Shown here: one piece after another, positions 35,664 to 46,100 of the stretch
How the letters are laid out: every line of letters starts with the position of its first letter
Numbering within the stretch: position 1 is the first letter of the stretch
DNA from: DATBVX01 sp963705495
Lineage (GTDB): Bacteria; Pseudomonadota; Gammaproteobacteria; Steroidobacterales; Steroidobacteraceae
Direction of reading: 5' to 3'
NCBI GenBank assembly: GCA_963705495.1
Contig: CAVPJQ010000004.1
Span: forward strand, 62,001 to 126,000
Length of the DNA stretch: 64,000 bases
Program-made: the position numbers and the translations under genes
Notes under the pieces: generated by a model
Databases searched by the model: none
Seen by the model: only the letters and a program-made list of their open reading frames with translations
Told to the model about the DNA's origin: nothing

Positions 35664-36344
35664 GTGGACATCTTTTACTCAATCGTGAAGATCTTCGTGC
35701 AGGGCGGCCCTTTCATGATCCCGATTCTGCTCGTGGGCGCAGTCGGGACCGCGATCGCGGTCGAGCGCTACGTCACGCTCACGAGAATGAGCGTGAGGAA
35801 TCGCAGTGTATGGACTGCGGTCGAGCCGGCCCTGACCAAGGGCGACTTCGACAAGGCACGAGAACTGACCGGCAAGGACGATTCGGTCATCTCCCGGCTG
35901 CTGAGCGTGGGGCTGGCCCTGCAGGGCGCGGTGCGACGCCGTGACGACGTCAAGACCGCCATGCAGGAGACCATGACTCAGATCATGCCGCGCCTCGAGA
36001 AGCGCACGCACTACCTCGCGACGCTGGCGAATGTCGCGACGCTGCTCGGGTTGCTGGGCACCGTCAGCGGTCTGATTCACGCCTTCTCCGCGGTGGCGAC
36101 GGTGAATCCGGCGGAGAAAGCGAGCCTGCTGTCGGCGAGCATCTCAGAGGCGATGAACTGCACGGCGTTCGGCCTCATCACTGCTGTGCCGTTCCTGGTG
36201 CTGCATGCCCTGCTGCAGTCGAAGACCGCCCAGCTGATCGAGAACCTGGAGGCGGCCTCCATCAAGTTCCTGACCGTACTCACGACTCGTCAGTCGACCC
36301 TGGCTCAAAGCCATATCGGATTGGCGCGGGTCGCGAACGGATAA
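35664..36344 (+). CDS. MotA/TolQ/ExbB family proton channel protein
   Basis: 226 residues from GTG 35664, preceded by GAGAGG. Three membrane helices fit the family: about residues 14-34 (GPFMIPILLVGAVGTAIAVE), 105-130 (ANVATLLGLLGTVSGLIHAF) and 155-180 (TAFGLITAVPFLVLHALLQ). The GLLGTVSGLIHAF signature is diagnostic. With two ExbD-type proteins downstream it should form a proton-motive-force-driven motor in the inner membrane, as in Tol-Pal, Ton and the AglRQS motor of Myxococcus gliding. Confidence 0.93.
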   Translation: MDIFYSIVKIFVQGGPFMIPILLVGAVGTAIAVERYVTLTRMSVRNRSVWTAVEPALTKGDFDKARELTGKDDSVISRLLSVGLALQGAVRRRDDVKTAMQETMTQIMPRLEKRTHYLATLANVATLLGLLGTVSGLIHAFSAVATVNPAEKASLLSASISEAMNCTAFGLITAVPFLVLHALLQSKTAQLIENLEAASIKFLTVLTTRQSTLAQSHIGLARVANG

Positions 36345-36353
36345 GGATCGCCC

Positions 36354-36900
36354 ATGTACGACAGTCACACGCGTCGCATGCGTAAACCGGCCGGGCTACT
36401 GCTGGTGCCGATGATCGACATCTTCACGGTGCTGGTCACGTTCCTGCTGATGACGGCGGTGTTTGCGCGCATCACGATCCTGCAGCTCGATCTCCCGAGC
36501 TGCTGCGGACGGCAAAGTTACTGAGCCGACCTTCAGACTCGAGGTGATCGTGCGCAAGGACGGTCTCGAGCTGACGAACGGCACGGCGCTGATTGCCACG
36601 ATCCCATCAGTGAATGGCGAATACGACCTGAAGACGCTGTCCGATCTCGCGGTGTCGCTGAAGCGCGATTACCCGAAGACGGACAGTGCTTCGGTGCTGC
36701 TAGAGCCCGACGTCCGGTATGACAGCCTCATCCAGGTGATGGATGCGATCCGGAGCGCGGAGGTGCCAGCCGCGGCCACCGATTTGAACCTCTCGGCTCA
36801 GAACGAAGGTGGCCCGCAGACCGACGTGCCGAATCGTGATGACCCGGAGCTCACGAGAGTGGCCCTCTTTACGAAGATCGCTGTTGGAGATGCGCCATGA
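36354..36900 (+). CDS. ExbD/TolR family protein (frameshift near 36505)
   Basis: ATG 36354 begins MYDSHTRRMRKPAG, then one membrane helix with the essential aspartate: PMIDIFTVLVTFLLMTAVFA (Asp22). The frame is lost after LQLDLPS and continues in the +1 frame with DGKVTEPTFRLEVIVRKDGL through to GDAP at 36897. The C-terminal periplasmic domain is of normal ExbD type. One base gained or two lost near 36503 explains the break. The stop overlaps the next ExbD gene (ATGA). Confidence 0.75.
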
Positions 36901-37428
36901 CCCCGTTCCTCCCTGTCCGCAGCACGATGAAGAGCAGTCCGCGGCACCGTGCGGAAGTGGAGCTCAACCTGATTCCGCTGATCGACATCCTGTCGGTGAT
37001 GGTCGCGTTCCTGCTCGTGTACACCACGAATGTGGAAGTCGTCCAGAACGCGAAGGGCGTCGAGATTCCGCAGTCGACTGCGGATGTCCAGCCGAAGCAG
37101 TCCGTGGTGGTGATGATCACCAAGGATCAGTTGTTCGTGCAGAACGAGCTGATCGCGACCATCGCGGAGATTCGTGAGTCCGGAACGCCGCTCATCGAGC
37201 CGCTGCGCGCGGTACTCGAACGGCCAATGCTCGACGAACACGGCGCCAGCGTCGGGGAATGGAGAGCTCGCGACACGCGAGATCACGGTGCTGGCCGACA
37301 AGTCCCTGCCGTACGACGTCGTGAAGAAAGTGATGGCGACGTGTACTGCGGCCTCCTACGGCAAGATTTCACTGGCGGTCATCGAGAAGGAAAAGACGAT
37401 CGACGCTGTCGGCCAGAACAGGGCCTAG
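36897..37428 (+). CDS. Second ExbD/TolR family protein (frameshift near 37255)
   Basis: It starts at ATG 36897, or at 36927 (MKSSPRHRAEVELNLIPLID). Asp30 in the helix PLIDILSVMVAFLLVYTT is the proton-path residue. The periplasmic domain runs GVEIPQSTADVQPKQSVVVM to MLDEHGASVG, then shifts frame near 37255 and ends with EITVLADKSLPYDVVKKVMA and IEKEKTIDAVGQNRA. Two non-identical ExbD partners with one ExbB partner is the arrangement of the AglR-AglQ-AglS type motor. Confidence 0.75.
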
Positions 37429-37481
37429 AGGCGCAATCCCGTTCTGCTCGTCCCAATCATTCTCAAGTCCAGGTAATTTCA

Positions 37482-38871
37482 ATGGAAGCTGCAACTCTAG
37501 ATGCCGTAACAACCCAGGACCTGGAGGAGCTCCTCGCGCAGGCCCGCGAGAAGCTCGAGGGCCTGGTGCGCGAGCTGCGCGCGATCGACGCACGAGCTCG
37601 ATAGGCCTCGCGACCGAGCGCAAGCAGCATCGCTTGCTGCAGGATGCGTGCGGTGCGTTCGAGGAGCTCGGCGCGAGCGGTGGAGCCGAGCCTCTTCTGG
37701 GGCGACGGCGCGGCCGCGAATACGAGTGAAGAGCACCTCCGCCGCGTGCGCAGAGCGCGTCGAGGTCTTCCAGAAGCGCGTGGCCGAGATCGAGGCTTCA
37801 CGCCGCGCACTCATCGAAGAGATCACGCAGCAGGAGGAACACACGTATCTTCTCGAGGACGATGTCTTCGAGGCACTGGACGAAGAAGAGCAGCGTCAAG
37901 CACGAATGGATCGTCGAGCGCGAAATCGATGCCATTCGCGCCGGTGCGGTCGGCGAGGCCATGGATGCGCGCGGCCGAAGACGACCGGCGCTTCCGCAAG
38001 TCCGTCCTCGCGACGCTCCTCCTCAGCCTGCTTGTTCGCACTGCTCGTCCCCGTTGATCGCGCTGCCCTTGAGCGACGCTCAAGCAGACGGCCGAGGTCC
38101 CGGAGCGCGTGGTGACCCTGATGATGGAGACGCGGCCGGTGCCGCCACCTCCCGTTCAACTCAAGCCGCAGGTACCTCAGAAGGTCGCCGAGCAGAAGCC
38201 CGTCGAGAAGCCCGTGCCGCAGAAGGCCACGAAGCCCGAGGAGCAGAAGCCCGAGCCCGAGACCCCCGGACCCGAACAGGGACTTCTCGCATTTCGCGAG
38301 AAGCTTGCGGCATTGAAGGAGGTGCCCGTCCTGGCACGGCTCGGCGCGCAGGCGAACATCAATGATTCGAATCAGAGCGTCGCGACCCGAGCGTTCGATG
38401 CTGACGACCAATGCGCCGGGATCGAGCGGCGGCATCAGGCTCGCTGCGCTCAGTCGCGACTTCGGACCCAACGGGGGCAACGAGCGTGGCGCGATCCGCG
38501 GCGCTGCGTTGACCAGAGCCACCAGCAACATCAGCACGATCGGGCCCGCCGAACGTCCGTCGAGCAACGGTCCGGGTCTCGCGCGCACCGACGAAGAGAT
38601 CCAGATCGTATTCGATCGCTACAAGCAATCGCTCTATCGCCTCTACAACCGGGAGCTGCGCAAGGACCCGACGCTGCAGGGGCAGATGGTGCTGCGCCTG
38701 ACGATCGAGCCGAACGGCAGCGTTTCCTTCTGCGTGCTGTCCTCGACCGACATGCAAGCGCCGGAGCTGGTCGTGCAGGTCGTGGACCGGGTGAAGACAT
38801 TCGACTTCGGCGCCAAGGAAGTGCCGGCGATCACCATCGTCTATCCGATCGACTTCCTGCCGGCGGCGTGA
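37482..38871 (+). pseudogene. TonB-like energy transducer with AgmX/PglI-type C-terminal domain, multiply frameshifted
   Basis: Pieced together across frames. ATG 37482 gives a coiled-coil start (LEELLAQAREKLEGLVRELR), then AERVEVFQKRVAEIEASRRA, a single membrane helix (SVLATLLLSLL..FALLVP near 38010-38060), a Pro/Lys-rich spacer (PVPPPPVQLKPQVPQK..VEKPVPQKATKPEEQKPEPE) and the C-terminal domain from about 38577 to 38871 (IQIVFDRYKQSLYRLYNREL, LTIEPNGSVSFCVLS, ITIVYPIDFLPAA). That tail fits the AgmX/PglI C-terminal domain of Myxococcus gliding proteins. At least six frame changes lie between 37590 and 38395; the last 490 bases are clean. Confidence 0.6.
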
Positions 38872-38936
38872 GGATTTCCAGCATGAGAGGTATCGCACCA
38901 CCGAGTTGATCTGCTGACACAAAAGTCTGGGCGCGA

Positions 38937-39023
38937 TTCAGACAAGGGCAAAACCACCGAAAGGTGGCGACGCAAAGTCTCCGGTCTAAAGGGCTTGAGG
39001 CCCCATGACGGCGGGACCGCCGG
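38937..39023 (+). ncRNA. Cyclic di-GMP-I riboswitch (GEMM-I), copy 2
   Basis: It has the same conserved order as copy 1: AAGGGCAAAACC, CCACCGAAAGGTGG, CGACGCAAAGTCTCCGGTC, TAAAGGGCTTGAGGCCCC and ATGACGGCGGGACCGCC. It begins only about 65 bases after the stop of the TonB-like gene and ends about 70 bases before the GTG of the surface-protein gene. It may therefore regulate read-through inside one long operon or follow a promoter within the upstream gene. Sequence after the aptamer also resembles copy 1 (GACCGCCGG/AAATCCAGTC). Confidence 0.92.
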
Positions 39024-39091
39024 AATCCAGTCCGATGTTCGGACTGCCTCGGTACCCCTTGCGATGACATCGCTGCACAGGAGGAACGAGG

Positions 39092-40804
39092 GTGTTCATG
39101 AGTTCAGGGCGGACAATCAACAAGAAAACGAGCGGCGGCTGGATCGCGATCCTGCTGTCCGTTCTCGCATTGTGGATGCTGCCGGTCGCTTCGGGACTAA
39201 CAGGGAGCGCGTCGGCGGCTACGATCACTTTCCAATCCGTTACGGGAATTTGGCACGACCCAACGGATAACGTCCCCGGAAGTCAGCCGGGCGATCCCGT
39301 CATCACGAACGGCAATCCGACCTCGATCATCCGTTGGGGCACAACGTCCGGTACGCCGCAAAGCGGCTATGACTACACCACAACGACCCCGCCCCCGTTT
39401 ACGTTGCCCGGCTCAATTCCCTTCTTTTCTCTTGGCACGTTTACGCATCGGAATTTCGAGGTCGACGATCCTTCCCTGACTTCAGTGCAGCTCGATGTTC
39501 TCCTCGTGCTCAGTGTGGACGGCGTCCCAAACCCTCCATTGACCTTCACTTTTACGTTCAACCACGAGGAAACCCCGAACAATGCGGTGCCTTGTCCGTA
39601 TCCGACGCCACCCGGAGAGGGGTGCACGGACCGCGTGACTATCGTCGCCTCACCCCAGCCCACGACGTTCAACGTCGGGGGAGTGGACTACACGTTGTCG
39701 ATGAGCTTTCTCGACGCGAACGGTAATCCGGTGTCCGAATTCATCACGAGGGAAGGCGGCACCATCAACAGCTCGGGCCTGGTGGGGCAATTCACGTTGC
39801 CCGGAGTGCCGCCCAATACACCGGTGCTCGTAGTCAGGAAGTCGGGCCCGACGACGATGACGCCGGGACAATGGGGCAATTTCGGCATCGACGTCCAGAA
39901 CATCGGCGATGCCGATGCGTTCAACGCGACGCTGCTCGATCGGCTGCCTGACGGCCCCACCGGGGGGATGTGCGACAACGCGCCCGAGGTGTTGAGCGCG
40001 CGCGTCTTCGCGGCGGACGGCGTGACGCCGGTGCCCGGCAAAGCAGCTCTGGTCCAGGGTACGGACTATTCGCTCGTCTACGACGGCGCCACGTGCGAGC
40101 TCACGCTCAATGCGCTCACCGCCGCTTCGGTGATCGGTCCAGGCGAACGCCTGATGATCGCGTATCGCACGCAGCTCGACGCCGGTACGCAGAACAACAT
40201 CACGCTGACGAACGTCGTGGGCGCGACGCAGTGGTACAAGGGCGCCAGCAACGACCCCAACCGTCAGTCGTTCACGCGAACGCTGACGGACGGCACGGTC
40301 GGCACGCTCGATTACCAGGATGCCCACGCGCTGACCGTCAGTTTCGCCGGATATTTCTTCGAGAAGACAGTCATGGATCTCACGTCCGGCGCCAATCCGG
40401 CGTCGACAGTGGCGCGGGGTGACACGCTGCGATACACGCTGCGCCTGCAGACGACCACTCAACCGCTCGACAACATCGCGATCTACGACGAGCTCGACGC
40501 GATGAACGCGACGCCTGGCTTCGCGCCGGGGACCCTCACGCTCGTTTCGTATCCCGCAGGTGTCGATACGAGCGCTACCAGTGCCACCGGCGGCGCCCAG
40601 GGAACGGGTGTCATCGACATCCGGAATCTGAGTCTTCCGGCGAACAGCCAGGCTGAGATCGTGTTCGACGTAACGCTCGGTCCCTTGGTCCCGAACGGCA
40701 GCCATCGTCGCGAACCAGGCCAGCCTGCGCCTCGGCGGGACACCGTTCGCGTTGAGCGACGATCCGAACGTCAACGGCCAAGCCGATCCGTTCGTTGCGG
40801 GTGA
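39092..40804 (+). CDS. DUF11-type surface protein, N-terminal part (frameshift near 40700)
   Basis: It starts at GTG 39092, 7 bases after AGGAGG. A signal peptide spans about residues 14-42 (IAILLSVLALWMLPVASGL, ending SASA). A choice-of-anchor type beta domain follows (about 45-245: TFQSVTGIWHDPTDNVPGSQ, HRNFEVDDPSL). DUF11 repeats come next (VLVVRKSGPTTMTPGQWGNF, then GYFFEKTVMDLTSGANPAST). Homology continues beyond the break in another frame (ANQASLRLGGTPFALSDDPN), so the real protein is about 1340 residues, ending at 43127. It is predicted secreted or surface-exposed and lies directly under riboswitch 2. Confidence 0.8.
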   Translation: MFMSSGRTINKKTSGGWIAILLSVLALWMLPVASGLTGSASAATITFQSVTGIWHDPTDNVPGSQPGDPVITNGNPTSIIRWGTTSGTPQSGYDYTTTTPPPFTLPGSIPFFSLGTFTHRNFEVDDPSLTSVQLDVLLVLSVDGVPNPPLTFTFTFNHEETPNNAVPCPYPTPPGEGCTDRVTIVASPQPTTFNVGGVDYTLSMSFLDANGNPVSEFITREGGTINSSGLVGQFTLPGVPPNTPVLVVRKSGPTTMTPGQWGNFGIDVQNIGDADAFNATLLDRLPDGPTGGMCDNAPEVLSARVFAADGVTPVPGKAALVQGTDYSLVYDGATCELTLNALTAASVIGPGERLMIAYRTQLDAGTQNNITLTNVVGATQWYKGASNDPNRQSFTRTLTDGTVGTLDYQDAHALTVSFAGYFFEKTVMDLTSGANPASTVARGDTLRYTLRLQTTTQPLDNIAIYDELDAMNATPGFAPGTLTLVSYPAGVDTSATSATGGAQGTGVIDIRNLSLPANSQAEIVFDVTLGPLVPNGSHRREPGQPAPRRDTVRVERRSERQRPSRSVRCG

Positions 40805-43127
40805 CGAGGATCCGACCCGCGTGCAGATCCTCGATGTGCAGCAACTGCAGATCACGAAGCAGGTCGCAGTCGTCGGCGGCGGTCCCGCCGTGGCCGGCGC
40901 CCAGCTCGAATATCTGGTGAGCGTCACCAACGTCTCCCAGGTGCAGGCGTTCTATGTCGTGATCACCGACGACGTCAGCCAGCCGTTCCCCGGTTACCTG
41001 ACCCTCGTCGACCAGTCATGGACCATGAACGATTCGATGACGGGCATCACCGTCGCCGGGACGCTGATCACCGCCGACTACTCGACCAGCTACGGTCCGC
41101 TACCGCCGGCGCAGTCGATCCAGTTGCGATTCCGCGCAACGATCGCACCCACGCTCGCGAACGGCACGCGCATCACCAACACCGGAGTGGTCACGTGGAA
41201 CAAGCCCCCGCAGACCGCATCCGCCAGCGTGTCCATCGACGTCGGCGGCGTCACTGGTGTCGGCATTCTCAACGGCACGGCCTGGCACGACGCCAACTTC
41301 AACGGCTTGATCGAAGCCAACGAGCGCCCGCTCGAGGGCTGGACGGTTGAGCTCTATCGCAACGGTGCGCTCTCGCAATCGACGCTCACCGCTGGCAACG
41401 GTGTCTACCAGATCAGCGACGTCGTCCCGAACTACCAGACCGCGGATCGCTACGAGCTCAGGTTCCTCGCACCGGGTGCCGGGCTCAATACCGCCAAGCT
41501 CGGTCGTGCGCAGTCGGCCTTCACCAACGACCTGCAGCGCATTTCCGACATCATCGTGCAGCCCGGCAGCAATCTGCAGAACCTCAATCTGCCGATCGAG
41601 CCGAACGGTGTCGTCTACAACACGATCACGCGCACGCCGATCGCGGGTGCGGTCCTAAGGATGCTGCAGGCCGGCGGCGGCACGCCGCTCCCTGAAAGCT
41701 GCTTCTATGACCCGGCGCAGCAGGGCCAGGTCACGCTCGCGAGCGGCTACTACCGGTTCGACATCAACTTCTCCGATCCGGCGTGCGCGAGCGGCGGCAG
41801 CTTCCTCATCGATGTCGCGGCTCCTTCGGCGGATTACGTCGCCGGCTACTCGCAGATCATTCCGCCACTGTCGGGTCCGTCGACGGCACCGTTCTCGGTG
41901 CCCGCGTGTCCGGGAAGTGCAGCGGATACGATCCCCGGCACATCGCAACGTTGCGAAGCGCAGGTTTCGGAGTTCGCACCCTCACAGGCCGTGCGCTTTC
42001 GCACGCCGGGTACGAACTATTACGTGCAACTGACGCTCGATGACAGTTTCGTGCCGGGCTCGAGCCAGATTTTCAACAACCACATCCCACTCGACCCGCA
42101 GCTCAACGCCGCGCTGGCGGTGACCAAGACCACGCCGCTCCTCGACGTGACGCGCGGTCAGCTCGTGCCGTACACGATCACGGTACGCAACGTCGGCGAG
42201 ATGCCACTGCTCCAGGACGTGCGCGTCGTCGATCGCTTCCCGGCCGGCTTCCGCTATGTCCCGGGATCCGCGCGCATCGACGACAAGCCGGCGGAGCCCA
42301 CGATGACAGGCCGCGAGCTCGTCTGGACTGACCTCCCAATGGACCGTGGCGAGCAGCACACGATCATGATGCTGCTCGCGGTCGGCGCCGGCGTCGGCGA
42401 AGGCGAGTTCGTCAATCGCGCGCAGGCGGAATACGGACCCACGGCCGCCGTCGTCTCCGGCGAGGCCACCGCGACGGTGCGCGTCGTGCCCGATCCGACC
42501 TTCGATTGCACCGATGTCACCGGCAAGGTCTTCAACGACGTCAATCGCAATGGGTTCCAGGATCCCGGCGAGCAGGGTCTGCCCGGGATCCGCCTGGTGA
42601 CCGCGAACGGTCTCAGCGCGATCACGGACGCCTACGGTCGATATCACATTACTTGCGCGACCACGCCGATCGAGGGCCGCGGCAGCAACTTCGCTCTCAA
42701 GCTCGACGACCGCACGCTCCCGAGCGGTTACCGGGCGTCGACCCAGCCCTTGCGTATCGAGCGCGCCACGCGCGGCAAAGCGCTGAAGATGAACTTCGGC
42801 GCCTCGATCTATCGCGTGGTGAGCCTCGATCTGGCTGACGCCGTCTTTGAGCCGGGCACCACGGAAATCCGGGTGCAGTGGCAGCCGCGAGTGCAGTTGC
42901 TACTCGAAGAGCTGCGCAAGGCTCCATCCGTGTTGCGCCTGTCCTACCTGGCGGAAGTCGAGGATGAGCAGCTCGTCCAGAAGCGCCTGGGCGCCATCAA
43001 GCAGCAGGTCCTCGACGCCTGGAAGGGGATGGACGGCGCCTATCAGCTCACGATCGAGCCGGAGGTCTTCTGGCGACTCGGCGGGCCGCAGAAGAACCCG
43101 GCGCTGCGCACACCAGCGAGCAGGTGA
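40752..43127 (+). CDS. DUF11/SdrD-B-like surface protein, C-terminal part (same gene as upstream entry)
   Basis: It continues the previous entry from about 40700; the listed first codon is not a real start. DUF11 repeats (LQITKQVAVVGGGPAVAGAQ; LAVTKTTPLLDVTRGQLVPY) alternate with two Ca-binding SdrD-B-like modules (GTAWHDANFNGLIEANERPL; GKVFNDVNRNGFQDPGEQGL). The C-terminal 130 residues (EIRVQWQPRVQLLLEELRKA) resemble the domains that open the next protein. The stop overlaps the GTG start of the giant outer-membrane gene (GTGA), so the two are coupled and probably work together at the cell surface. Confidence 0.8.
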   Translation: MSDDPNVNGQADPFVAGDEDPTRVQILDVQQLQITKQVAVVGGGPAVAGAQLEYLVSVTNVSQVQAFYVVITDDVSQPFPGYLTLVDQSWTMNDSMTGITVAGTLITADYSTSYGPLPPAQSIQLRFRATIAPTLANGTRITNTGVVTWNKPPQTASASVSIDVGGVTGVGILNGTAWHDANFNGLIEANERPLEGWTVELYRNGALSQSTLTAGNGVYQISDVVPNYQTADRYELRFLAPGAGLNTAKLGRAQSAFTNDLQRISDIIVQPGSNLQNLNLPIEPNGVVYNTITRTPIAGAVLRMLQAGGGTPLPESCFYDPAQQGQVTLASGYYRFDINFSDPACASGGSFLIDVAAPSADYVAGYSQIIPPLSGPSTAPFSVPACPGSAADTIPGTSQRCEAQVSEFAPSQAVRFRTPGTNYYVQLTLDDSFVPGSSQIFNNHIPLDPQLNAALAVTKTTPLLDVTRGQLVPYTITVRNVGEMPLLQDVRVVDRFPAGFRYVPGSARIDDKPAEPTMTGRELVWTDLPMDRGEQHTIMMLLAVGAGVGEGEFVNRAQAEYGPTAAVVSGEATATVRVVPDPTFDCTDVTGKVFNDVNRNGFQDPGEQGLPGIRLVTANGLSAITDAYGRYHITCATTPIEGRGSNFALKLDDRTLPSGYRASTQPLRIERATRGKALKMNFGASIYRVVSLDLADAVFEPGTTEIRVQWQPRVQLLLEELRKAPSVLRLSYLAEVEDEQLVQKRLGAIKQQVLDAWKGMDGAYQLTIEPEVFWRLGGPQKNPALRTPASR

Positions 43128-46100
43128 ACGTCATGCGCAAACTCAGCTACTCAATACTCGTGTGGATGTGCTGCCTGACCTCCGCGGTCGCCCTGGCGCA
43201 GACAGTCGAGGAAGCCCCGCTCGGCCAGACCGTGGAAAGGCATCTGTCGAGCGATGAGCCAATGACGCAGTGGGTTCAGGACCCGGCGGTGGTCGAGAGC
43301 GAAGAGGGCGACAAGTTCGAAACGCAGGATGTCGCCGGCGAAGCGCTCGAGACCGTCAAGCTCACCAACGTGATCGCGCCGATTCATTTCGAATCGGGCG
43401 TCGCCGAGATTCCACCGGGCGACGTGGAGCTGCTGCGCAAGGTGCTGGACGGTGTCCGCGAGCGCCGCAACGTGCGCCTGCACCTGGTCGGGCACGCGGA
43501 CGATCAGCCGCTCTCTCCGGCTCTCGCTCGGGTCTACACCGACAACGCCGGCCTCTCCCGCGAGCGCGCCGGCGAGGTGGCGGAGTTCCTGCAGCGCGCC
43601 CTGGATCTGCCGCCGGACGCAGTCACGTACGAATGGGCTGGCGATACGCGTCCGATTGCACCGAACACGAGCCTGGAGGGCAGAGCCAAGAATCGGCGCG
43701 TAGAGGTCGAGGTCTGGTACGACGAGCCGAAGCAGCGCGTCGCGCAGCAGGAGGTGCTCGTACCGCAGGACTTCAAGCGCATCAAGGTCTGCCGTGTCGA
43801 GACGCTCTGCAAGCTGCGCTTCAAGGAAGGCCAGGAGCGGCGAGCACGGGTGAAGAATCTGGTGCCGCCGCTGCATTACGCGGACGAAACCACGGAAGTC
43901 TCCGATGAATTCGTCGAGCACATCCGCAAGGCGCTCGACAACCTGAGCAACAAGCAGAACGTGGTGGTCAAGTTCATCGGCTACACGGAGGATGCGCCTC
44001 TCACCGACCGCAACGCGCGCATCTACGGCGACCAGCTCGCCTATTCGAAGGCCAAGGCGTTGCGCGTCGCGCTCGCCGTGCAGGAAGCCCTCAAGCTGCC
44101 GAGCGCCGCGGTGGCGAGCGATGGCCGAGGCTCGAGCCAACCGCTCGCTAGCAACGACACGCCGCAGGGACGCGCGCTCAATCGCCGCATCGAGGTGCAG
44201 TTCTGGCACGATGATCAACTGCAGGAGCTGCCGGATGAGCCGCAGCTGTGCCCCGCGACGGACGGCGCCGAAGTGGTGACCAGAGTCTACGATCCGCCGT
44301 GGGGCCGCATTGCACCGCTCGAGCTCGAGCAGGGACGTCCGATCATTCCGCCGGGCTACACCGAGCAGCTGCGTCGCGCGATGGTCGACGTCGGCGACAA
44401 GACCAATGTACGCCTGCGCTTCGTCGGCTACACAGCCAATGAGCGTCTCGATCGCCGCACCGCCGCGATCTACGGCGACGACGTCGGTCTCTCCGCCGCG
44501 CGCGCACGTCGCGCGGAGGAAGCGATCCGGAAGCAGATGGATCTCTCGCCGAGGCAGGCGGAGCACGAGGGCCGCGGCTACGTGCATTCGGCCGACGTCG
44601 TCAACACCGGCTTCACGCAGGACGACACTTCGCAGGTCGTCGTCCAGGTGGTCTACGATGAGCTGGCCGCTCTCGACGACTACGAGGGCGTGGACATCAC
44701 CCGCCTCACGCGCGAGCTGAGCACCAAGAACGCCTTCGGGCTCAACCTGATGCACATCAGCGTGGACGGTAAACCCATCGACGATCCGGACCGCAGCTCC
44801 TCCGACGTGCAGCGCTGCACCGACGTCGCGCTCGAGAAGGCCGACATCCAGTTCCAGTTCGACAATCTGAGCTCTCGTCCGCGGCTGAGTGTCGTGGCAT
44901 CGCCGACTGCCGTGCCGTTTCACCCGCTCGGGGAAAGACTCCTCTCCGGTCAGCCGGTGCGATTCGGCATGTACGCCAACTATTGGTCTTTCATCGAGCG
45001 GGCAGAAGTGCGGATATTCCAGGCCGGGCAATCGGTCGAGGACGCCCCGCTCGCAGTCGTCGAGATCGATCCCAGCGGCCTCGCCGAATGGCAGCCCGTC
45101 GTGCCCCGGTCGGCAGGGTCCGCGCGCGCGTTGACGTACGTCCTGCGCGCATACGGAAAGAACGGCATGTTCGACGACACCAGACCGCAATCGCTCTCGA
45201 TGATGATCGACGCTGGCCCTGGCGAGGGCTTGCCCGACGAGCTGCTGGCAAAGCGGGAAGACGCGGCACCGATGTCGGAAGAGGAACCACACATCGACGC
45301 TGACGCAATCGGCGTCACGACCACCTTCGAGACCGAGGATGCGACTTCAATTGCGGATGTAGAGCCGGTGTCTGAAGAGGAGCTACGCGCCGACGCTGGC
45401 GCCAGGGGCGTCACGACCAGCTTTGAGACCGATGGCGAGACCGATACTTTTGATCCCAATGGCATCACGAAGCGGGAAGGCACTGCTTCGATGCCGGAAG
45501 GCGAGCTGCTTGCGGGCTACGGTGAAAGCAGCATCGCAGTCCAGAACATTAGACTCGGCAGTGGCACGGTCAAGGTTCACGGCAGCAATATTCCCGCGCA
45601 ACACACTGTGTGGGTCGCCGGCCGCCAGGTGCCCATCGACGCGAGTGGCAACTTCGTCGCCGAGGCGCTCTTGCCCTCGGGCCAGCACACGGTCGAAGTG
45701 GCTGTGCTCGATGAGCAGGGCAATGGCTCACTGTATCTGCGCGACCTGCAGTTCGAGCCCAAGGACCGCTTCTATGTCGGCATTGCGGACCTCACGGTGT
45801 CGGAAAGCCGCACTACCGGCCCCGCGGAGCTCCTGCAGGGTGACAACCCGAGCTACGACTTCGACTCGACGTTCGACGGCCGCCTCGCGTTCTACCTCAC
45901 CGAGAAGCTCGCGGATCACTGGCACGTGACGGCGAGCGCCGATACGCGCGAAGGACCGGTAAAAGATCTGTTCAGCAACTTCCTGGACAAGTCGCCGGAT
46001 TCGCTGTTCCGCCGCATCGATCCTGACTATCACGTCCCGACCTTCGGCGATGACAGTGTCGTGGAGGAGCTTGCTCCGACCATGGGCAAGCTCTACGTCA

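Noticed and set aside
31660..38395. Programmed ribosomal frameshifting as an explanation for the broken frames
   Set aside because: The breaks are many, of mixed direction, at unrelated sequences, without slippery heptamers or consistent positions. Sequence error or decay is simpler.
43151..45292. 713-codon minus-strand frame opposite the giant outer-membrane gene
   Set aside because: High-GC third-position bias leaves the opposite frame open. The sense frame has OmpA motifs, a signal peptide and a ribosome-binding context; the antisense has none.
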